A DNA stretch of 64,000 bases from Enoplolaimus lenunculus (GCA_030248215.1 JASANG010003525.1:1-64000); one strand, 5' to 3'; positions 23,743-38,601 are shown, numbered from the stretch's first letter. Numbers and translations are program-made. The notes: generated by a model not told the origin, from the sequence alone.

Positions 23743-25490
23743 TTCAACAGCCGCAACAGTATGTATTTACCGAGTTAAATGAGACGATGTTCAGCTTGCG
23801 GTCTATCGTCCAAGGTGCTTTCTACTAATTTGAGAAACCCAAACTGATCCTAATTTACACTGATGCTTGAACCCTCACCAATTGATCATACCTTTAATAT
23901 TGTAACGGTGGCCCTATACTTTGTACAATTTTTATCGTCTTCCGGCGTCGTCCGTCGCCTTGCGTCATCGCGCGTCACCATCCGCATAAAAGCTGCAGCA
24001 TATAAACGTGAACCTGTGAATTGCTTTGCCACACAAAGGTTAATTGTTAGGACAGTCTGAAAGTCTGTTAAAACGGCCCCGATCTCAAAGTGGGCTGCTG
24101 AGAGGGGCATCAATCGCTAACTCGCCGATCTTGAAGCCAGCAGAAAGGTTGATTAACTATTGCGTAACAGCTGAATACATCGTATGATTTACAACCTTTT
24201 TAGCAGTTCCCGAACGAGCAAAAACATCAACGACAGCTTCACTGCGTTTCCGGCCCATGTTGTTTGTACGACCGTCCGTCTCAGTTTCTAATGAGACTGC
24301 AAAATTGTAGCCTTAAATTTTAGCCTATTTTTGCTTATTCTTAGGTTTTGAGTGTTCGCTTCGGAATATGCTTAATATTCTACAGTTACGGCCACAAAAT
24401 GTACATAATATTGCCCGAGTAATCAAAGCATTTTACAATGGTTGATTTGTTTGAAAACATATCGCTGATGACGTGTGCTATAAACGCTTTTGTACCGACT
24501 ATGCTAAACCAAAGTTTTAACGGTCGACATATCACGAGTGGAACTAAGATTATCAAAACTAACCCAATTTGACAAAACAGCAATAACAAAAAAGCTTCAA
24601 AATACTGAAAACGATCATATACATGGTTATGAACCTTGCAAACTTTGAGCAAACTTGATATCCATAATCTCAACTGTTATTCAATAAGGTGCCAAACACC
24701 CGGAACTGGAAGTTGAAATATTTGTATTCTTCGGTCAAATTTAAATTTTATAAACGAAACTCATTTCAAAATATACAAAAAAACGAGCATTATACTTCGC
24801 AAAAGAAAACCTTGCAAAATACGCAATAATTTTGCAATTTTGAAGTATAAACTCGTATTGCGCAAAGCTATATATATTGCAGTTTGGTGTATATATGTGT
24901 GTTCGTGCAGTTAAATATTTTTCGCTGGGGAAGAGTCGAAACACACACACACATAGAGAATTGAACACACGACGGGTGGGGGGCAAGAGATGGTGTAAAC
25001 TAAAAACTAATGAATCCTATGCATCGCGACAAGGTAGAGCCATGCACAGGCTGGTAGTGACGGTCTCAAATATAGAAATTCGACGTTCGACGTGTTTCAC
25101 ACGAAAATTTTTGCGATATTTTGCACTCGAAAATTTGTGAAAATCAACACAAATAGTTAATAATATATTGCTATGTGAGAGACAGACTAAATTATAAATA
25201 AAATCATTTTATTAAGCTTTAGTGCTTGTATAGTTTTGTATAAAGTGGTGAGATTACAACATTGCAACTCGTCTTCATGTGTATATTCTGCTTTAGAGTT
25301 GCGTCGAATTTTAGCGAAGAATCGGATCAAAACACTTGAAATTTATTAAGTTACAAGAATAGAAAACTTCAGCGAATTTACCTTTGTGATTCGACTGATT
25401 ACCTAATAGTATTATCAGCGTAGCAGGCACATACTAAAACGAACACACAGGTTCATTGCTCAAAAAGCCAATGATCGAACACGATTGTTT
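23743..25490. other. Intergenic DNA
   Basis: A family C-like remnant lies at 24,290-24,410 and a short (CA)n run at 24,940-24,952. A 95-codon hydrophobic minus-strand frame (24,386-24,673) is unrecognised. No gene supported. Confidence 0.4.
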
Positions 25491-26050
25491 AACTCACTCT
25501 GAGACTTAATTCTTGATGAGGCGAGAATAAAATCGAGTTCTGAAAAAACTATTGTAGTGACCCGAATACGAGGGGGGACTGATATATATTTGGTCCCTCC
25601 AGAGGGTAGCTCCACCTGTTACTTGGTTACGGACTGTTATTTATCTTTAATCCACGTTCCGCCACCCTTTGTAACTGATACATATCCGGTAGGTATATAC
25701 TGCAACTACCCGTTGAATTAAACGTTAATTTGACTTGTGTCAGCAGATTGAGCGATAATGCAAGGTTTTATACTCAGGATTAGGAATGTACTTTCAAAAT
25801 TTAAGTACGCTTTAAAGTTTCGAACTCAAATTATTTGGTCATGGAGCCATTTATGCCTACAAATAGGAATAATTGACATTTACGGACTCCAATTAGGGTT
25901 TATGGACTCTATCCGCTTACGGACACTTACTAGGGATACGGACTCCTATTGATTGGGACCCCCTCTTATTCGGGTCGCTACAGTATTTCAGGCTCAATGA
26001 ATCAACTCATTCTGAATTAAACCAATTCACTGGAGTCTACAGTGTGCTAT
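25490..26050. mobile_element. Family D element split by family A
   Basis: Flanks rich in ACTCA/TGAGT palindromic words (25,490-25,550 and 25,985-26,045) match the family D elements at 57,668-57,870 and 62,205-62,530. A complete family A MITE sits between them, so A inserted into D. Confidence 0.5.
25552..25983. mobile_element. MITE family A, copy 4
   Basis: Starts TTGTAGTGACCCGAATACGA and closes with CGGGTCGCTACAG before TA. Same interior as the other copies, nested in a family D element. Confidence 0.82.
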
Positions 26051-26169
26051 TAACCTATATATTCATTCATTTTTAACCTCTGGTTCCGGTAGTGTTTGTC
26101 TAAAGCTATATAGCAAATAAACTTATTTCAATGCAAAATGCACGAAAAATCATCGTCTAGACTTTAAAA

Positions 26170-26269
26170 CAATTGTTCGGTTAATCTGAAAAGATTTAAC
26201 TAATAATGTGCTTAAGCTTACAATTGTTCGGTTAATCTGAAAAGATTTAACTAATAATGTGCTTAAGCT
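26170..26269. repeat. Exact tandem duplication, 51-bp period
   Basis: CAATTGTTCGGTTAATCTGA and the following 28 bases occur twice without change (26,170 and 26,221), immediately before the first piggyBac-type MITE. Confidence 0.9.
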
Positions 26270-26270
26270 A

Positions 26271-26546
26271 TTAACACTTTATCACATGAATATTCTCCAC
26301 TTTATCTGAGCTGAGACCTACTTTTATGCTAGGATTCGAACTCTAGTGACTGGAATGGGATGTTTTACCGTCACCACTCAACTATAGGAGCTTGACGCTC
26401 AAGCCCGAGGAGGCTCTGACGGCTTGTGGTGATTTAGTACTATGTACACGTGTTGCATTTTTAAACTCTGTGCGATATATATTATTTTACGTATATACAC
26501 TGGCGCTGAGTTACCTACAGTAGAACTCTATGTGAGAAGGTGTTAT
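26271..26546 (-). mobile_element. piggyBac-type MITE with tRNA-like module, copy 1
   Basis: Flanked by TTAA on the left and a decayed TTAT on the right. Interior as in copy 2 but more diverged. The tRNA-like part reads on the minus strand. Confidence 0.65.
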
Positions 26547-26571
26547 AGATAGTAAACTGAAAATTTTTCGC

Positions 26572-26843
26572 TTAACCCTTTATCAGATGAATATTTTTTA
26601 TTTCATCTGAGACCTACTTTTCTGCTAGGATTCGAACTCCAGTGACTGGAATGGGAGGCGTTTATCGTCACCACTCAACTATAGGAGCTTGACGCTCAAG
26701 CCCGAGGGGGCTCTCCCGTCTCGTGGTGATTTAGTACTATGTATACGTGTTGCAATTGTAAAACACTGTGCGATATACATCATTTTACGTATGTACACTG
26801 GCGATGAGTTGCCCATAGTCAACTCTCTGTGAGAAGGGGTTAA
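26572..26843 (-). mobile_element. piggyBac-type MITE with tRNA-like module, copy 2
   Basis: TTAA flanks both ends and the termini read CCCTTTATC...GAGAAGGGG, the TTAA target and CCC/GGG ends typical of piggyBac elements. Inside, on the minus strand, are an A-box-like TATAGTTGAGTGGTGA, the anticodon-like CGCCTCCCA, and a B box GAGTTCGAATCC, most like tRNA-Gly(CCC). No transposase. Copy 3 is at 54,580-54,851. Confidence 0.72.
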
Positions 26844-27049
26844 ACACCAAATCAGCTCAATATAATCGCTGTAGTTTTAATAAACTTTAAATAGATATCA
26901 GAAACAGGGTGTAACAGATAAAATTTTTTAAATAACAACATATAAATTTAAATTGCATCAAGACAATTCGTCGCCCGACAACTTACTATCTAAAATCTCG
27001 TCAATGCAACAATTTGTCGCCCATCGCTATGCTTGTCACGGCCAATGTT

Positions 27050-28957
27050 ACTTTTAGTAGCGTAACAGTAGATTAAGTGTATTCCTAAGCCTAAGCCTTG
27101 CAAAAATGTGTTCGACTAAGCAAAAAAATTTAATCCAGAATCTAAACCTACTCTTTTATAGACCTACCAGAAACCTGGACGCCCGTTGAAGTAACATGGG
27201 TTCTTGGCACTATACTTAGTTACCTGTCCGGGCGACTAATTGGCGTAGATTTCCATGTAACTGTTGATATACGATGTTTTTTGACACGCAAGCGATTCAT
27301 TTTAGCGTTCCAGACTATGTTTGATCTAACGTTGTCCGAGTTCTCTCTCGTGTTTGATAGCTCTCGTGTTTGATAGCTGTAGGGAAAACCTTTCAAAATC
27401 TGTTTCACGGAAAAGTTGCAAAATGATAAATCTATAAAATGAAACCATCTTTAAAATGAACCAAACTACGCGCGCAGCGAGAACTGTTTTGATATGTTCT
27501 TTCAAAGTAGCTATAAAACTCATATTTTAGGTAAAACCTTTTACAATCTTCATATGTTTCAACCAGGGTAGACAGCACAAGGGCAATAAATGTTGCAGCA
27601 AAAAGAAACAGAAAAATCTCCAATAAATATAACTCTTTAAGGTTAAAGAAGTATATAGTAAGCAGAAATGCTACTGAAATTCTGGTTTGATTGAAAAACC
27701 ATTTTTACAGCATACTTGTTCGCACCGTAGGACTGCAGCGGAGAGAGGAGATACAACCCTACTCGCAGTGCGTCCGTATCTGAGGAGCAACCGCAGTTTT
27801 GGTAAAGTGCCAATGAATTTAGAACCTCTAAACATGTGTTTTCGTGGTCTTTGCAGAAGTTTAGGAGGCTTGTATTCCCCTATTTCTCCTACTGGCGGAT
27901 CAAAAAGCGAAACTAAGATTTTGTATTTAACGATTTAGCACAAAAACGGCTGGTAAAAACGGGAAAAAACCGAAAACCCGTTTTTCGTTGATTTTTTCCC
28001 GTGCCCAACCTTGCGCACAAATGACAGTTCAGGAATCATGTCAAAAATACAAACCGCTTTTCGAGTTTTGAAAAAGTGTTTATTTTATGTTTCTGGACAC
28101 GCAAGCGATTCATTTCAGCATCCCTCCGCTTACAGAAAAGCGTTTTGAAAAATGCTTTATGAAACACGAAACTAGCGTTTCTTTTTTGACACAATTACTG
28201 AGTATTGGAAAGAACTATAAGTACAACAAAATTATACAAGAATCAAACATCACACATCTGAAATATCATTTTAATAGAGTACTAGCAATTCGAGTTAAAA
28301 ATTACAACAATCACAGTGTTAATTATATCACAAGGTCGAAGGTACAACGATGTCAAATTTGAACTTTAATCGAACTAGTTTCTCGGCAAAAGTATAGTCA
28401 GGCATGTAGGCAATCATCTTTAGCTCATAGTATGTATTTGCTGAGGGCTGCAGTATACCAATTGCCGTATACCAACCAAATAACCTCTAAACTCTCCGCG
28501 CTATACACCGAAACAACTCCAATATGGTTTAAGTAATTATCCCAAAAAATTAGTTACTTTATGCTGATTTAAGTCTTAACCATTCAATAAACATCACTGT
28601 AAGAAACCATTAATCACTTCAACATGAGCCCATTTTTTTGAAAAAACCCGTTTTATTCATTAAAATAAGGCATTCTGAATTGCAAAAAAGTTTATGTTTA
28701 GCAACAAACTTAACTATTTACAACTCTACTCAACTATGTTTCAGTTCCAATAAAAACCGATTTCTCCGGTTAAAATCTAGGTTGTCAGTGGTCCGCCGGT
28801 TTATAATAAAATGTCAGGGCCGATTTTATTGCCAGTTCAGACCTGGTTCAATTTAACAACAATCCAGTTTTACCAGCCATCTACATAGATTCTCAATTAT
28901 TGACAAAAGTTTGTTCATGCAAACCAACTCCAATTTCCCACAAAACCAATTTCTATT
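27050..28957. other. Region downstream of FIG4
   Basis: Holds a family C remnant (27,060-27,180). A minus-strand frame at 27,432-27,623 starts MEIFLFLFAATFIALVLSTL, which looks like a signal peptide or membrane anchor. It could be a first exon (even that of the PAN gene) but no matching downstream exon or phase was found. Nothing else is supported. Confidence 0.35.
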
Positions 28958-30303
28958 CTACACTGAAACTGGCTTCAACTTTACAGCACCGGTCCGGTAC
29001 GATTCGACATACTCGTGATAGATCGCCATACTTTCTTCATTGGGTTCACACGGTCCAAACTGGCCACAACGGACTGCCTTCTCGTAGACTTCTCTCGCGT
29101 CAATTGTCACAATTGGAATCGTTTCTTCAAAATACTTACGATAATCGTCTAACGGCTCAATTTCATCTGCAACCCATTGATTACTGACGCGTACTATGCG
29201 ACTGCTGGTTTTGCGTATCACGGCATACGGCGGTGTGCTGCTCTCTGCGCTATCACCGGCTTTTTCTTCCCTATCAAGGTCGATTTTGTCGCGAGATGCC
29301 CGGTATTTTTCATCCTTACCTACGCTGTTTTCTTCGCTATAGTCATGCTTGCCCTCTTCATTATGACCATCACTATTCGTTTGCTCATGTTGGTTGTCCC
29401 ATTTAATTTCTTCAAAAATCGTCATTGACTCTTTCGAAGATTCTTGTACGATCCCGACTTCTTTTAGCCTGCCACTGTCGTATTTTTCCTTTTGTTTCTC
29501 TTCTCTATTCTCGCTGTCTGCATCTTGCTCGGGTAGGTGATTACAAAGCTCACTAACGGCATCTGTCAAATTTTCTGTTGGCCGCAAATCGTATGCGACA
29601 CAACATCGTTCGCTCGCCGGCAACAACAAGCTCGACAGCGTTGGTGTAAGCTGGAGCTGAAGTGACATCACCGCGAACCACGAGTAACGCTCGAAGTCTG
29701 CTGAATTGGGCGTCGACAGCTCAAATCCGTAGACTTCGAGTGTCGACGGGAACAATCGAGACCAACAGCAGTTGCGTTGCTGCCGTTGCCAATGCACGTT
29801 ATCATCGATAACGTGATCGTTGTCGAGTTTAACAATCGATACTAATGATTGATAGATCGGATTCGACAGCGATGACCTCATCGACAATGAGGTATTGTTA
29901 ACGCATGACGTCATAGGTGGAGATGTGACGTCTGGACATGCCACCATCGCTGGCGACTTAACGCCTGGACATGATGTGATCGATGGTGACGCTACCTCTA
30001 GTTTTTGTCTCTGTGTGGTGAGCTGTGTCATCAGACGAGACGACAAATTCGACAGACGATGTTGACTAGTCGCCGGATACGATGTTAACTGATCGGGATA
30101 AGGTAAAGGCACATTATCTGTAATAGCGATGACATTATCAGCGTCAACAATTGCAGCAGAAGACGTATGACCGTTACCAAAATCTTCGTCATCGCTATCG
30201 GTGGCTGAATGCTGGCTGACTGTATCGGCGTTTGATGTTTGTTTGCTGTCACGAGATACACCTGGTACACCCGTAGAACAGCTAACATTATTCGTCGGGC
30301 TGG
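28958..30303 (-). CDS. FIG4: FIG4 exon 13 (C-terminal tail)
   Basis: Acceptor ATTCTTTCAG; the first two bases complete an Ala codon with exon 12. Encodes [20 protein letters not shown], a long polar tail, and a terminal segment with [18 protein letters not shown] before TAA... on the minus strand. The stop is at 28,958-28,960. Confidence 0.88.
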
Positions 30304-33300
30304 CTGAAAGAATTGCATCGACATAGGTAAGGTTCCACAAGTGGAATATTCCTAACACGAGTCAAACCACCATTAAGAGATATTTATCCTGAAGTTTAAG
30401 GAACATTTTCAGCAGTTAAGACAAGAAACTTGCTATCATAAATTAATCATTCACATATGCCAATTCTGACTGTTAATTCATTAGCTTAATAAATATCCAC
30501 AACTAACTCTACTGACCATAGTCTCTTTAAGCATAGTGAGTTCAAATATAATCGCTGCAAAATACTGTACAGGTAAATTAGCTAGCTTCTCGCCAATTTA
30601 TTAAATTAGCTTTTCCACTTAATCTCAACTTAGTTTACTATCTTGCTAAATTAGGTATCAGTAGCAGCCAAACACTTAAGATTTTAGGTATTGTAATAAA
30701 TAAAGGTAGAACATCGCCTTTGAATTGTCAGCGAGATCGATCTCCGCTTAAGCAATGTAATTCCATTAAAACCGTTCAGAAACATTAAATCGAATATTTT
30801 CGGGAGCTGTCCGTCTCTGTCCGTCAGCATAAAGCGGCACACACGAGTTACCTACCACCCAGCGCCAAACCACAATTCCCAAACGAAGCCGAACAGTAAC
30901 GGAGGGCGTCGCTCGACAAATATATTACTACCCTTACCGGCGTCAGGACTGCGTCTCCATAGTTTATTGAACATCGCAAATGACGAATCAGGCATCGGTG
31001 CTGTCAACGAACCAATAGGAAACCGGCATTTCGTGCGTGATGGGATGAGGTCATCGAATGACGTCATTTCCCATGTACGATAATGTCGGTTATAATCACG
31101 TAAGTTTGTATCGTCGCTATCAATTACTTCATGTTCATGATCTGTGTTTATTTTTGACACTGTAGTTTGCTTTTCATTAGTGTATTTGATACAACGCGGT
31201 CTAGAAATCAAAGTGAAATGTTAACGCGATAAAAAACAGAAAACGCATCCGATCCTTTGTGTCTAGTACTATGTGAACTGCCTGAAGGTAATCGAACAAA
31301 AGCACATGCTTTTAGCTGTTAGTCAGGGAGTAAAACGGAACTGGTTTATACCGGAATCGGAATCGGAACAGGAAATTTATACGTGAATCGGAAACGGAAT
31401 CGTAACTACAAATTTTGTGACTATACAGATAACTTTTATTAAGTATAATATTGATTTAAGGTGTCTGTTGGCTGGGAGCAATTCTCAAAAACGTCGCATG
31501 AACAAATTGGCAAAAAATTTTTAGTTATCTAAAGCTAAAATACAATCAATTATTGATAAGTTAACTCATCGAAAATAATTTAATAGATAAATAATGTAAA
31601 ATTTTTATGCATCATACAACAAAACGTAGGCCTAAAATTAAAATGTCAAAATTCCGATTCCGATTGTTGTAAATCGGAATTTCGATAACAACCTGCTGTC
31701 AAGAAAGTACTGTGACATCGCCGCGGTTCGCAGAAGTAGTATTCTCCAAATAAGAGGGTAGACGAAAAACACAACGCATGCCGGTATATTCATTCCTACA
31801 CAGAATGTTGTCAGTTGCATACTCTTACTGAAGTATGCATCATCCACTTTTGCGTAGATTGATACATTAAACTCTATCATAACGCTGTACATTATTCTGC
31901 GCGAGGGTACAACGGTTAAGAATACTTTCAAATAGGCTTTGAATTACATAAACTTTCTCTAATAGCCAAATAATGAAGCCTGCTCAAAATTCCTGAAACC
32001 GCGCAAACAAGTTGACACAACACTATGTCCAGCCATTATTGTATCATTGTATTCATTACCTTCTTTGCGATTCCGGGTCAACATCAAACCACTCGTACCA
32101 TTTCGAAACATTCTCAAGCATTGCATTCCATCCAGACGCGTTGTGCAAATACGTATCGGTTGTCAGTTCCCACATCGCAGGCAGTTTGCCACCAGGCCGA
32201 TATACGCCCTAAAATATTTACAAACAAACATACAAAAATTACCCATAACAAAAATAAAAATAATAACAGTAATAATACAAACAATGATGCCTTTTGCTTG
32301 CTTATCAAAAAGCATGGCTCCTAACTTTTCTTTCAACGTCCATCTGTTTTCATCACGAGGACTGTCTGTTCTCCTTTCGCTTAGCCGAAAGCCACCAATC
32401 CCTTGCAGACTTACTGCAATGCATGTTTTAACTAATTGTACCTATTATTAACTCGGGGTTGAACTAAAGTGTCTCAGCAAAAGTGGTATAATAAACATAA
32501 CACATAGTGCTACCCTTTCCAAACTCGAGTTTTATTATGTTGAGAAAACAAAATTTAAAATTAACTACAAAGACCTTTTAATTTAGGTCAAAAATTATTT
32601 TTGTGTACTCAAGTTAGTGTTGTTTTCGCTGAAAAGTGCACCCTGCACAAAATCTTAATTTGAACGTAGTCATACGCCAAATTACCAAAAACAAATTGAT
32701 GGAATTTTGCTTGTCAGCATCAGAAAACGTATTTGAATAGTATCTTGACATAGTTTGCACAATATCACGCGTCTTTTCTCGAAACAGTCCCCCGGATTTT
32801 TTGTAATTTTTCACCGAATGTACCAAATGCGAACCGGCGTACTGCATTGCAAGTGTATCGCCTTAAGTATTAAAATTACTGCAGTGTTAAAACATCTCCC
32901 ATATAAACAAGTGTAATTACACCTCACGTAAACTTTTGACAGTTACAAATCTGACCAGTTTCTACTGTTCAAGTCAGAATTGTTTTGCAAAGGAACTAAT
33001 TTCGTGCGTTCAGATGAAAATTTAATACTAAAAATTAGACATACTGCACTAATCGAGACTATTTTAGCATAACAGTAACGTAATGTGAGTGATCCACTAA
33101 CTTAAAGTTAGCAATGCAAAGCGTTTCATTACTTACAAAATCATTAACTGAGATTCTAATTACAACAGCAGTCAATAAACCTTAAGCTGACGTCTAACCC
33201 TGTTCTTGATACATCGTTTCCAAAATCCGTGCCGGTTCAGTACTCAAATCAAGTATTGGATCACTAATTGCACCGAGTGCGTACAGTTGATGTACAAGTG

Positions 33301-36300
33301 CAACTTTTCCTATCACAAACTGTGCAGCGTTGGTTCTGTCTAAACAGTCCACGCAGTTCGTACGCGCAACTCCCCGCTGCCACAGAGGAAACGTTGACTC
33401 CAGTAACATATCTTAAATTTAAAAATATAAAAACTTGCACGAAAATCACAAAACTCTTCTGCAAATAAAAAGGTCTTCGACATACTGATTTAGTATACCT
33501 GTCTTAGTATAACCATACAGTTTTAAAACACCCATTAAACCGGAATTAAACTTGTTCAAAGTCAAACTTGGCACTACAAGATGACTTCTTAATTGTGAAT
33601 TTTCTACCTTAAGATCTCATAATAGATATCACCAAAACAAATTTTTTGTGGAAATCTCCTCCAAACATATAACTTATAACTGCTACTTCACAAATAACCT
33701 TCAAACTGCTACACGAATTACTCAAATGGACATTAAATCAAAGTGACAGTAACGATACTAAAATTTTTAACTTAAGCAGAAAAACTCAATACTAGGCTCC
33801 GATATTTTTAACATACCTCTGCCCTTTGGTAAATTGAGCCCTCAGCAAAACGTACCTTGCCACTCTACGTCGTCCGAAAGCATCACAACATGTGAAAAAA
33901 ACGGCCGAAAAGACTGAAACCAACGATTTTTGCGCAGAATATAATGTGCAATATTGTCAAGTTTCGTTAGCACACCACCAGTTTTATTACACCATGCCAT
34001 ATCAAAATTGATCAGCTGGATACGACGAGGCGGTTCCAAAAATTGGTTCAAATATTCGATATCGTCTTTAAGACATTCGCTAAAATTAAAAAGTACGCAC
34101 AGAAATATGAAAACATTTCAACATTTCAAGCTTTTGTTACTAATAGGTGATAAGTAACTTTCGCACAACTTAATTGCATCACCTGAACTCCAATACGTAC
34201 AGCAGAAGTTGTGACAACAGAATAGAATCGTTTCAAAAATACTTGAAACAAAGCTGTAATTTGAAAAATATCGGATTTTCAATCGCAACCAGAGAATAAA
34301 AATTACACCGAAAATTTGATTCTTACCATAATCTGATATACACTAAACATATTAAAGGATACCGAATTTCAATAATTTGCACATCAAAACCAAAATTCGG
34401 GTTGCACACTGAAACAGTTGTCCCTTCTTCGGCCCTGATCATTCAACTTAACTATCACCAGATTCTTATTTGAACGGTGTTCTTTTAACCTGATGATGCT
34501 TTCGTGTTTTCGTTTCTCATGTTGTTTGACCAGATTGACAACAATGATCGGAGTGCCGTACTTTGACATCATATCACGGAAATGTTTACCAGAAACATAC
34601 GCAAACGGATCACATAAGTCAAGTTCAATTTGAGGTTTTGCAACCATTTTTGTTTGATTCTTTAAAATTAAGTTTGCTCATAATAAAAGGTTTGCCAAAG
34701 TGGTCTGCCAGCCGATACTGCGGTATGCGCGAGAAATTCTATTCAGACGCAAAATTCACCTGTTGCAATAAGCGTATATAATTAGAAAAGTAATTATGCG
34801 CCATTCACATAATAAAACTCGGGCTGGCCACAAAATGTGCTATAGTCCAGGGTTAACGAGTGGTCGTTGACCATACCTCAACAACAATTTTTCGCTGACC
34901 CTACTTCAACACGAAATTTCTGTTGACCCTAGCTCAACGTGTCCCAGATTGCCCAAAGACACACGTTGAGGTAAGATCAACGCGTGGCAGAGAGGGTATA
35001 AAAAAGTGTGATACACACGGTTTGTGCAAGTCGATGAGGTAGGGTCAACGGAAAATTTTCATTGAGGTAGGGTCAACGACCACTCGTTAACCGTGGGCTA
35101 TACCACATTTTGTGGCCAGCCCGAATTTCATAATGTGAACGGTGCATTATAGTCAGCTTACAAATACAACACCTGCTCAGGAAATGTAAAAAGTAAGTAC
35201 TATACTAGAACGCGGTTGAAAATACAGCTGCTAGCCAGAAACAAACTATTCAATACAAAACAGAAAAAATAAATAATGACAACTAACGGAATATAAACCG
35301 TTAACGAAAAATGCGAGTGCATTACTATGTATACTCTTTGGTGTCAACTACCTACCAGTTGTTATAACCATATTGTAGTCACAGAAACAGGTAATTTACC
35401 TGTGACCAAATAGTTGGAATAGAGCCACGATGCTGTACAAATGACGTATAGAATCCGCGCTCGAACGAAGAAACGCTTGGATCAAATACTATCTGAAACA
35501 GTTGTCACCTTTCACAATTTCCAACAGCACCTATCACCGTTTGTGGTAGGTTTCGAAATGAACTAGCCCTAACGTAGCTGAGCCAACAAAAGTCAAAATA
35601 GTTAAGCAAAACCAACAAGAAAGGAAGAACCCAATCAACAAGGGATTAACCTGTTCAGTTTCTACTTCATTTGCAACGTAGCCTTCAAAATCAGCACCTC
35701 GTTTTAAGAACCGAGTCCCAGCAAAGCGACACGACCGCCGTGAAATGAGCATAATTGCTAAATTTGAGCTATACATACTGAGCACACGACAATATACTAC
35801 ACCGTGAATGAGTGGAAGTAGCCATCGATGATCAGAAACGCCTATAAAAACAAACAAATTAATTGTCAAAGTATACATACCGTAACAAACATCAACTCAT
35901 TGCAATATTCTCCTTGCTGAACAAATAGGATTTCTTTAATCAATGCTGTTTAAAATTTGGCTAAATTCCAAAATTAGACTGAAACGATTGAAGTTAAAAT
36001 CACATTAATGAGAGTGATGACTACGTCATGAACGAAATACTTAACTTAGTTCAAACTCAGTAATCGCTCGCACTGAATAAAAACACGAAACAAAACTGCT
36101 CTACAATACTGCAAAAAATAACAAACACTCTGATTTTAGTAAAGTCTACACATACTGTAATGTCTTAAGTGGGTAATAAGTAACAAGTAACCACATCTAT
36201 AAATCATCAAAAAATTATGGAAACTTATTAGAAGAGGGTTTGTGGTCGCATACGTTTTGGATCAACATTCAAACCGGACGGAAACCGTAGCCATACCTGC

Positions 36301-38516
36301 ATTTACCATAGATTCGATTAGAAATCGATTCCACACAAACCGCCCGTCATCGAGTATTGAACACTGGTCTGGAGGTAGAAAAGCGGATTTTACGTTATCT
36401 TGAAGAGTACGCCACAGTGGATAGCTGTACGAACAATAGAAATCTGTTGACAGATCAACCATCTGGAATGCCCGGAGATAGCGTTGTTCATCAGTGTTAG
36501 ATCTGTATAAGTTTACAATCAATTGGTGGAATATATACGTAAAACTCAGGCCTCACCAGTTATATCATTCTTTTCAAAATTAATCGCTTTAACATTTAAA
36601 ATCGGCTACACGTCTTAAAGACGTGAAACCAAGACTGCGAACCTGGCTATGGAAAACTACACATCCATAACCAACTTGGAAAACGGCCAACGATGTACAA
36701 TAACAGTCTAATGTCTTATAAAATTTTACTTTGAGTAAAAATATCAAAATATAATTCTAAATGTTATGAAACGTTACCTTGTATTGTCATCGGACGGAAT
36801 ATAAATCATACTGGTATCTTCAATCCTACACAATGTATGGTACCCCAATGTTGCGGTATAGCCAACTTTTGTCGCAAAAATCATATAATATCCTTCCAAG
36901 AATCGTACAGCACCTAAAATAACAGAAAATATAGACTTTTTTATGCACATACGAAAATAACTGACAGCTATTTCATTAAACCCTGCTCATACATCAAGTG
37001 AACATCTGAAACCTACACAAAATTTCCATATTATATAATACTGTCACTTTTCGTTTCACATAAGCTCAAACAAAAAGGCTTGCTGACCTATGATGCCATG
37101 AGTCTTCATATAAAGCAATGGTTTTGACCCCTTTGTTGTTGTTACAGGTGTTAACGTGGACACAAATGCACGAATTTCAGCTGCAGAGTAACATCTTGGC
37201 TGTTGTAAAATTTGTAGCGTGCCACGGTTTGTTCGATCAACCTATAAAATGCATAAACAAACATCATATCTAGAAGCATTACTGATATTACAGAACTTTC
37301 ATGTATGTTATAATGTAGTTCATCCGTCTACTAATCAATCAGTTGACTCGTCAGTGATTTATATACTCATAGTCCAATCAAATCACCAATACACATTATT
37401 TTCAAACTGCTCAATTAATGCACTTTGATAAGAATGTGCAAGACAAACGGGAATACCACATGCACAGCAAGCGCAAGATATGTTGGCGACCTTTGCTCGG
37501 GACAAAGTTGACAACGCTTGTGCTTTATGTCCTGCCCTTACTATCTGGTAGAAACAACCCTTTCGCAAGCCCAATGCTTCAGTGCCAAAACTCCAAGCCG
37601 GTTGAGCGTTACTATGTTAATCCTCTCTTTTATCCAGTTACCAAGTTGTTGCATTGCAAGTGCTTCGTGAGAAAGACGTCTTCGATAAGTTCTGTCGGCT
37701 TAGGACTCAGGATTCAACTGCTTGTAACCGACACACGTGTTGACACCTGCGAGACTCAGATCATAGTTAAAATACACCTGTGGCCATCGTTTTATGCATC
37801 CACTAATCATTTGCTGAAGCTACCCAAAATTATTTCTGGCTTTCCAAAATCAGTCGATACGTGCGTCGCAATGGATCGATGACAACTAGACCACAGATTT
37901 ATTCTTCTTCAAAACAAATAAACACAACGAAAAATTGCGCGCAAAACAAAATAATAAGACGCCTGCTGCCCGCCAAGTTGAATTTCGCAACACTTCTGTA
38001 GGAACCTCGGTTCGCGTTTTTCACATACCGAGTTGTGTTTGAGAGCTGGCAGCAAAATTTGACGTTGGCAATACTGCGCTCAATAATCTTATGATGAAAA
38101 ATGGCTTGATCGATTGTCATCAATTAAAACTTTAGTTCCGTCCATTGTTTTCGCGTGCGGCAAACACAACGCGTCAACCAATTACCAAATTGTCGCACAT
38201 CGAACCATTCGCGTTTTGTCGCTTTCAACCGAGTTTCGCTTGAACAGCACCGACCATTGCATACGTAATATGTTACCTATTAATGAACCTCGCTCCATCC
38301 ATGTTTGTCTTGGCTCGCCATCAGGACGATATACGACACACGGAGGAATGTATGCGTCTCTTGCTGCCTCACATCACATTACGCTGGTGTTTGGCTTCGT
38401 GCTGTGAACAATACGATCAAAATAAAGATAACTCAAATCCTGACGTTACGTGCCGCATTAAACTTGAAATTAATGAAACCAAACCAGATCTTCAATGAAC
38501 ACCCCACACCATATTG

Positions 38517-38601
<85 letters not shown>

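Noticed and set aside
22918-23756. Minus-strand Cys/Trp and Gly/Val frames.
   Set aside because: Antisense shadows of the 27-bp minisatellite.
37418-37882. 154-codon plus-strand frame in FIG4 intron 1 as a gene.
   Set aside because: No recognisable domain, competing frames on the other strand, no start context or partner exons; described only as unassigned.
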